The notes under the pieces: generated by a model
Told to the model about the DNA's origin: nothing
The model's database searches: none
Seen by the model: only the letters and a program-made list of their open reading frames with translations
Position numbers and translations under genes: made by a program
In this document: piece after piece, positions 4,843 through 6,546 of the stretch
Layout: each line of letters opens with the position of its first letter
Numbering within the stretch: position 1 is the first letter of the stretch
Assembly (NCBI GenBank): GCA_003170575.1
Contig: PMZB01000304.1
Coordinates: 1-6,546, forward strand
DNA: 6,546 nt
Origin: Chlamydiia bacterium
GTDB taxonomy: Bacteria; Chlamydiota; Chlamydiia; Chlamydiales; FEN-1388
Reading direction: 5' to 3'

Positions 4843-6418
4843 TTTTCCACCCCATAATGTCCTGAGCGCAGAGAATCCCATTTCTTATAACAAATTCCAC
4901 TCCAGAACCCTCTACAGAAGCACTTGAAAGATAGAGCCCAACAATTGGTGATTTAAAATAAGGCTTTTTTGCTTTGCTCGCTTCACCCCAAGAAAGCGCC
5001 CCCTGAGGAAGATTAGCAAGTTTTCCATAGCTTAATGGGGTCATCACTTTTACAACTTTGCCGTTTGCTAATTCCGGAATGAGCGCTTTGCCTTGCACTA
5101 AAAGAGTGTCAACCCGTTTTTTAATCAGGGCGGTTTCTTCATCTTTTGAAAGCCCAAAAAAATCAGCAAATCGCGCTACCGTACGCAATACAACCGCGGA
5201 TTGTCCTTGCGGAGCAAGTGTAGAGTCATCTTGTGAGGAGATAGTAAGATACGTTTGGTTATCTTTATCGTGGATTAGCGCAGGATAGTTAGACAATTTT
5301 TCCGGCACTGCAAGATGAAGTGTAATCGAAGATGAGCCCACTGGAAGTTGTTGAATAAATGAACGGAACTCAGGCGTAAGAAATTTTCGATCAATAAGGT
5401 CAAGATAGGTTGTCTTTGCATTCACATTGCTAATAACTATCGGGGCTTTATATGTTTTCTTTGCCACGCGAACTCCTGCAACCCCCGCAGAGTTTACTAA
5501 AATTTCATCTACATAGGTCGTGGAAAGTACTTTCCCATTACGCTCTGTGATATACCGAGCAAGTGATTCAGCAAAGTACTGAGGCGTATGAAGCGCATGA
5601 TACCCCCCATAGAGAAAATATCCAAACGAGGAAGCAACAACTTTCGAGGCTGGGGTCCAAGCAGGGACTGCTCCAAAATATCCAAGAAGGTTACACAGAA
5701 CTCGCTTAAGATCTAGATCTGTAAAATACTCGTCAAGCACATCCTGATATGACTTCTCATTCCATTCAAGAAGATTTTGATGAGTTACTGCATACGTATC
5801 ATTCCACACCTTTGGCATAACATCTTTTGTCAGCTCTTGCGGAATAACTATCCCCCATTCTTGGATCATGTCTGCGTCATATATTTCGAAATATACTTGT
5901 TTGGCCTTGGCAAAAAACTCATGAATCGCCTTTTCCTGGTGTGAGAATTTTTTTGCCAAAGCATCTTCCATGGCATTTTGAGAGGTACCTATGTCAATAA
6001 AAGACTCATCCACAATCAATCTTTTTGTGTTTGGGATGAAGAAAGTCGATTGCTGAAGAGAAAGCTGATCAAGCAGGAATCGAATAGAACCTCGTTCCCA
6101 AAGTCCTTCAATATCTTCCGCCCCGTAGTCAAAGTGAAAACCATCTTTTTCATATCCAGAGCATAGGCCGCCTACCTCATCATTCTTATCTACGAGAAGA
6201 ACCTTATATCCATTCTTTGCAAGAAACGCTCCAGCAGAAAGCCCTCCAAACCCACCTCCAACAACAATTACGTCATATTCACTTTCACCTTTGGAATTCA
6301 GAACTGTTGGAGTTACATGCCATGCAGTTCCCTGGAAAGGAGTGGGAGAGGAATGAAAAATCCAGATTCCCAAAATTATGGCTACGCAAACTAAAATCCC
6401 TAAAAGATATCGATGCAT
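4835..6418 (-). CDS. Membrane-anchored FAD-dependent oxidoreductase, phytoene desaturase/carotenoid isomerase-like
   Basis: This 527-aa flavoprotein starts with a hydrophobic segment (residues 5-21, LLGILVCVAIILGIWIF) that looks like an uncleaved membrane anchor. Next comes the FAD dinucleotide-binding fold: YDVIVVGGGFGGLSAGAFLA (48-67), with GxGxxG at 54-59 and acidic D77 ending the second strand. The substrate-side motif EVGGLCSGYEKDGFHFDYGA (81-100) follows. The C-terminal segment GLYLSSASVEGSGVEFVIRNG (494-514) corresponds to the family's second FAD contact. This is the architecture of COG1233 enzymes (CrtI, CrtISO, RetSat), which oxidise, isomerise or saturate polyene chains. No carotenoid genes are in view, so the substrate is unknown. 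The ATG at 6418 is preferred over an upstream start at 6445 because AGGAGGAGG precedes it at ideal distance. The gene converges on the ThpR-like gene and overlaps it by 8 bp. Confidence 0.85.
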   Translation of the reverse strand: MHRYLLGILVCVAIILGIWIFHSSPTPFQGTAWHVTPTVLNSKGESEYDVIVVGGGFGGLSAGAFLAKNGYKVLLVDKNDEVGGLCSGYEKDGFHFDYGAEDIEGLWERGSIRFLLDQLSLQQSTFFIPNTKRLIVDESFIDIGTSQNAMEDALAKKFSHQEKAIHEFFAKAKQVYFEIYDADMIQEWGIVIPQELTKDVMPKVWNDTYAVTHQNLLEWNEKSYQDVLDEYFTDLDLKRVLCNLLGYFGAVPAWTPASKVVASSFGYFLYGGYHALHTPQYFAESLARYITERNGKVLSTTYVDEILVNSAGVAGVRVAKKTYKAPIVISNVNAKTTYLDLIDRKFLTPEFRSFIQQLPVGSSSITLHLAVPEKLSNYPALIHDKDNQTYLTISSQDDSTLAPQGQSAVVLRTVARFADFFGLSKDEETALIKKRVDTLLVQGKALIPELANGKVVKVMTPLSYGKLANLPQGALSWGEASKAKKPYFKSPIVGLYLSSASVEGSGVEFVIRNGILCAQDIMGWKTN

Positions 6419-6422
6419 ATTT

Positions 6423-6431
6423 CCTCCTCCT
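6423..6431 (-). promoter_or_regulatory. Strong ribosome-binding site fixing the flavoprotein start
   Basis: On the minus strand AGGAGGAGG ends four bases before the ATG at 6418. The upstream AGGAGG copy (6426-6431) sits seven bases away, an ideal spacing. This is the strongest Shine-Dalgarno sequence in the window, and it would lie inside the coding sequence if the longer start at 6445 were used. That decides the start in favour of 6418. Confidence 0.8.
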
Positions 6432-6487
6432 CGCCCGCTTTGCATACTTGTGAAACAAATACACCGGAAGAGTGCAAAAAATCAAAC

Positions 6488-6515
6488 AAAATAATTATGG
6501 CAACCTACTACGCAA
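6488..6515 (-). promoter_or_regulatory. Weak promoter candidate for the flavoprotein gene
   Basis: On the minus strand a -35-like TTGCGT (6510-6515) and a -10-like TATTTT (6488-6493) are separated by 16 bp, about 70 bases upstream of the start codon. Each matches consensus at four of six positions, and the region is AT-rich, so this is only the best candidate seen. Nothing else, such as a tRNA or an upstream gene start, is visible between 6432 and the window end. Confidence 0.2.
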
Positions 6516-6546
6516 ACTTTCCATAGCAGCTATCTAATGCCTATAT

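Noticed and set aside
6380..6418. Lipoprotein signal (Cys11) in the flavoprotein
   Set aside because: The residues before the cysteine, ILVC, do not fit a lipobox, which needs a small residue at -1. The hydrophobic stretch continues past the cysteine.
6285..6485. Minus-strand 66-aa frame upstream of and overlapping the flavoprotein gene
   Set aside because: It lies mostly in the flavoprotein's coding sequence in another frame, lacks a ribosome-binding site, and its composition is unlike a real protein.
1..6546. CRISPR array, tRNA, rRNA, toxin-antitoxin or defence system
   Set aside because: No regularly spaced repeats, cloverleaf, or recognised toxin, antitoxin or defence-protein motifs were found on either strand.

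Overview
The window looks like a stretch of chromosome from a chlamydia-like bacterium, probably an environmental member of the Chlamydiae. The main clue is the minus-strand gene at 2400-3575. Its product has a signal peptide and a beta-barrel-like body with the conserved blocks I associate with DUF1207, a family I know as typical of Chlamydiae. The moderate GC content, compact layout and standard genetic code (TAA, TAG and TGA all used as stops) fit but do not prove this. The assignment is from memory, with no database search.

Layout. Positions 1-282 hold no certain gene. They hold a possible 3' end of an upstream gene (3-161), a 166-bp MITE-like inverted-repeat element (34-199) with a perfect TATAAT near its right end, and a possible 27-codon leader ORF (216-299). 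At 283-2412 (+) is a 709-aa protein with a LOG/PpnN-like nucleotide-binding domain at its C-terminus and about 480 unrecognised residues before it. Next comes the DUF1207-like outer-membrane protein (2400-3575, -). A 99-bp divergent region with two small palindromes separates it from a two-gene plus-strand unit: a GNAT acetyltransferase (3675-4277) and a ThpR-like 2H phosphoesterase (4285-4842). Last is a membrane-anchored flavoprotein of the phytoene-desaturase/amine-oxidase superfamily (4835-6418, -). Its upstream 128 bp contains a strong ribosome-binding site and a weak promoter candidate.

The five main genes alternate in orientation (+, -, ++, -). Both convergent pairs overlap at their 3' ends, by 13 bp and 8 bp. 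Only GNAT and thpR look co-transcribed. The products suggest five mostly separate jobs: nucleotide metabolism, outer membrane, protein or small-molecule acetylation, RNA-end processing, and redox chemistry. I see no multi-gene defence, secretion or biosynthetic system.

The points most worth a second look are the MITE-like element that may supply the promoter of the first gene, the His-to-Asp change in the first catalytic motif of the ThpR-like protein, and the large unassigned N-terminal part of the LOG-like protein.
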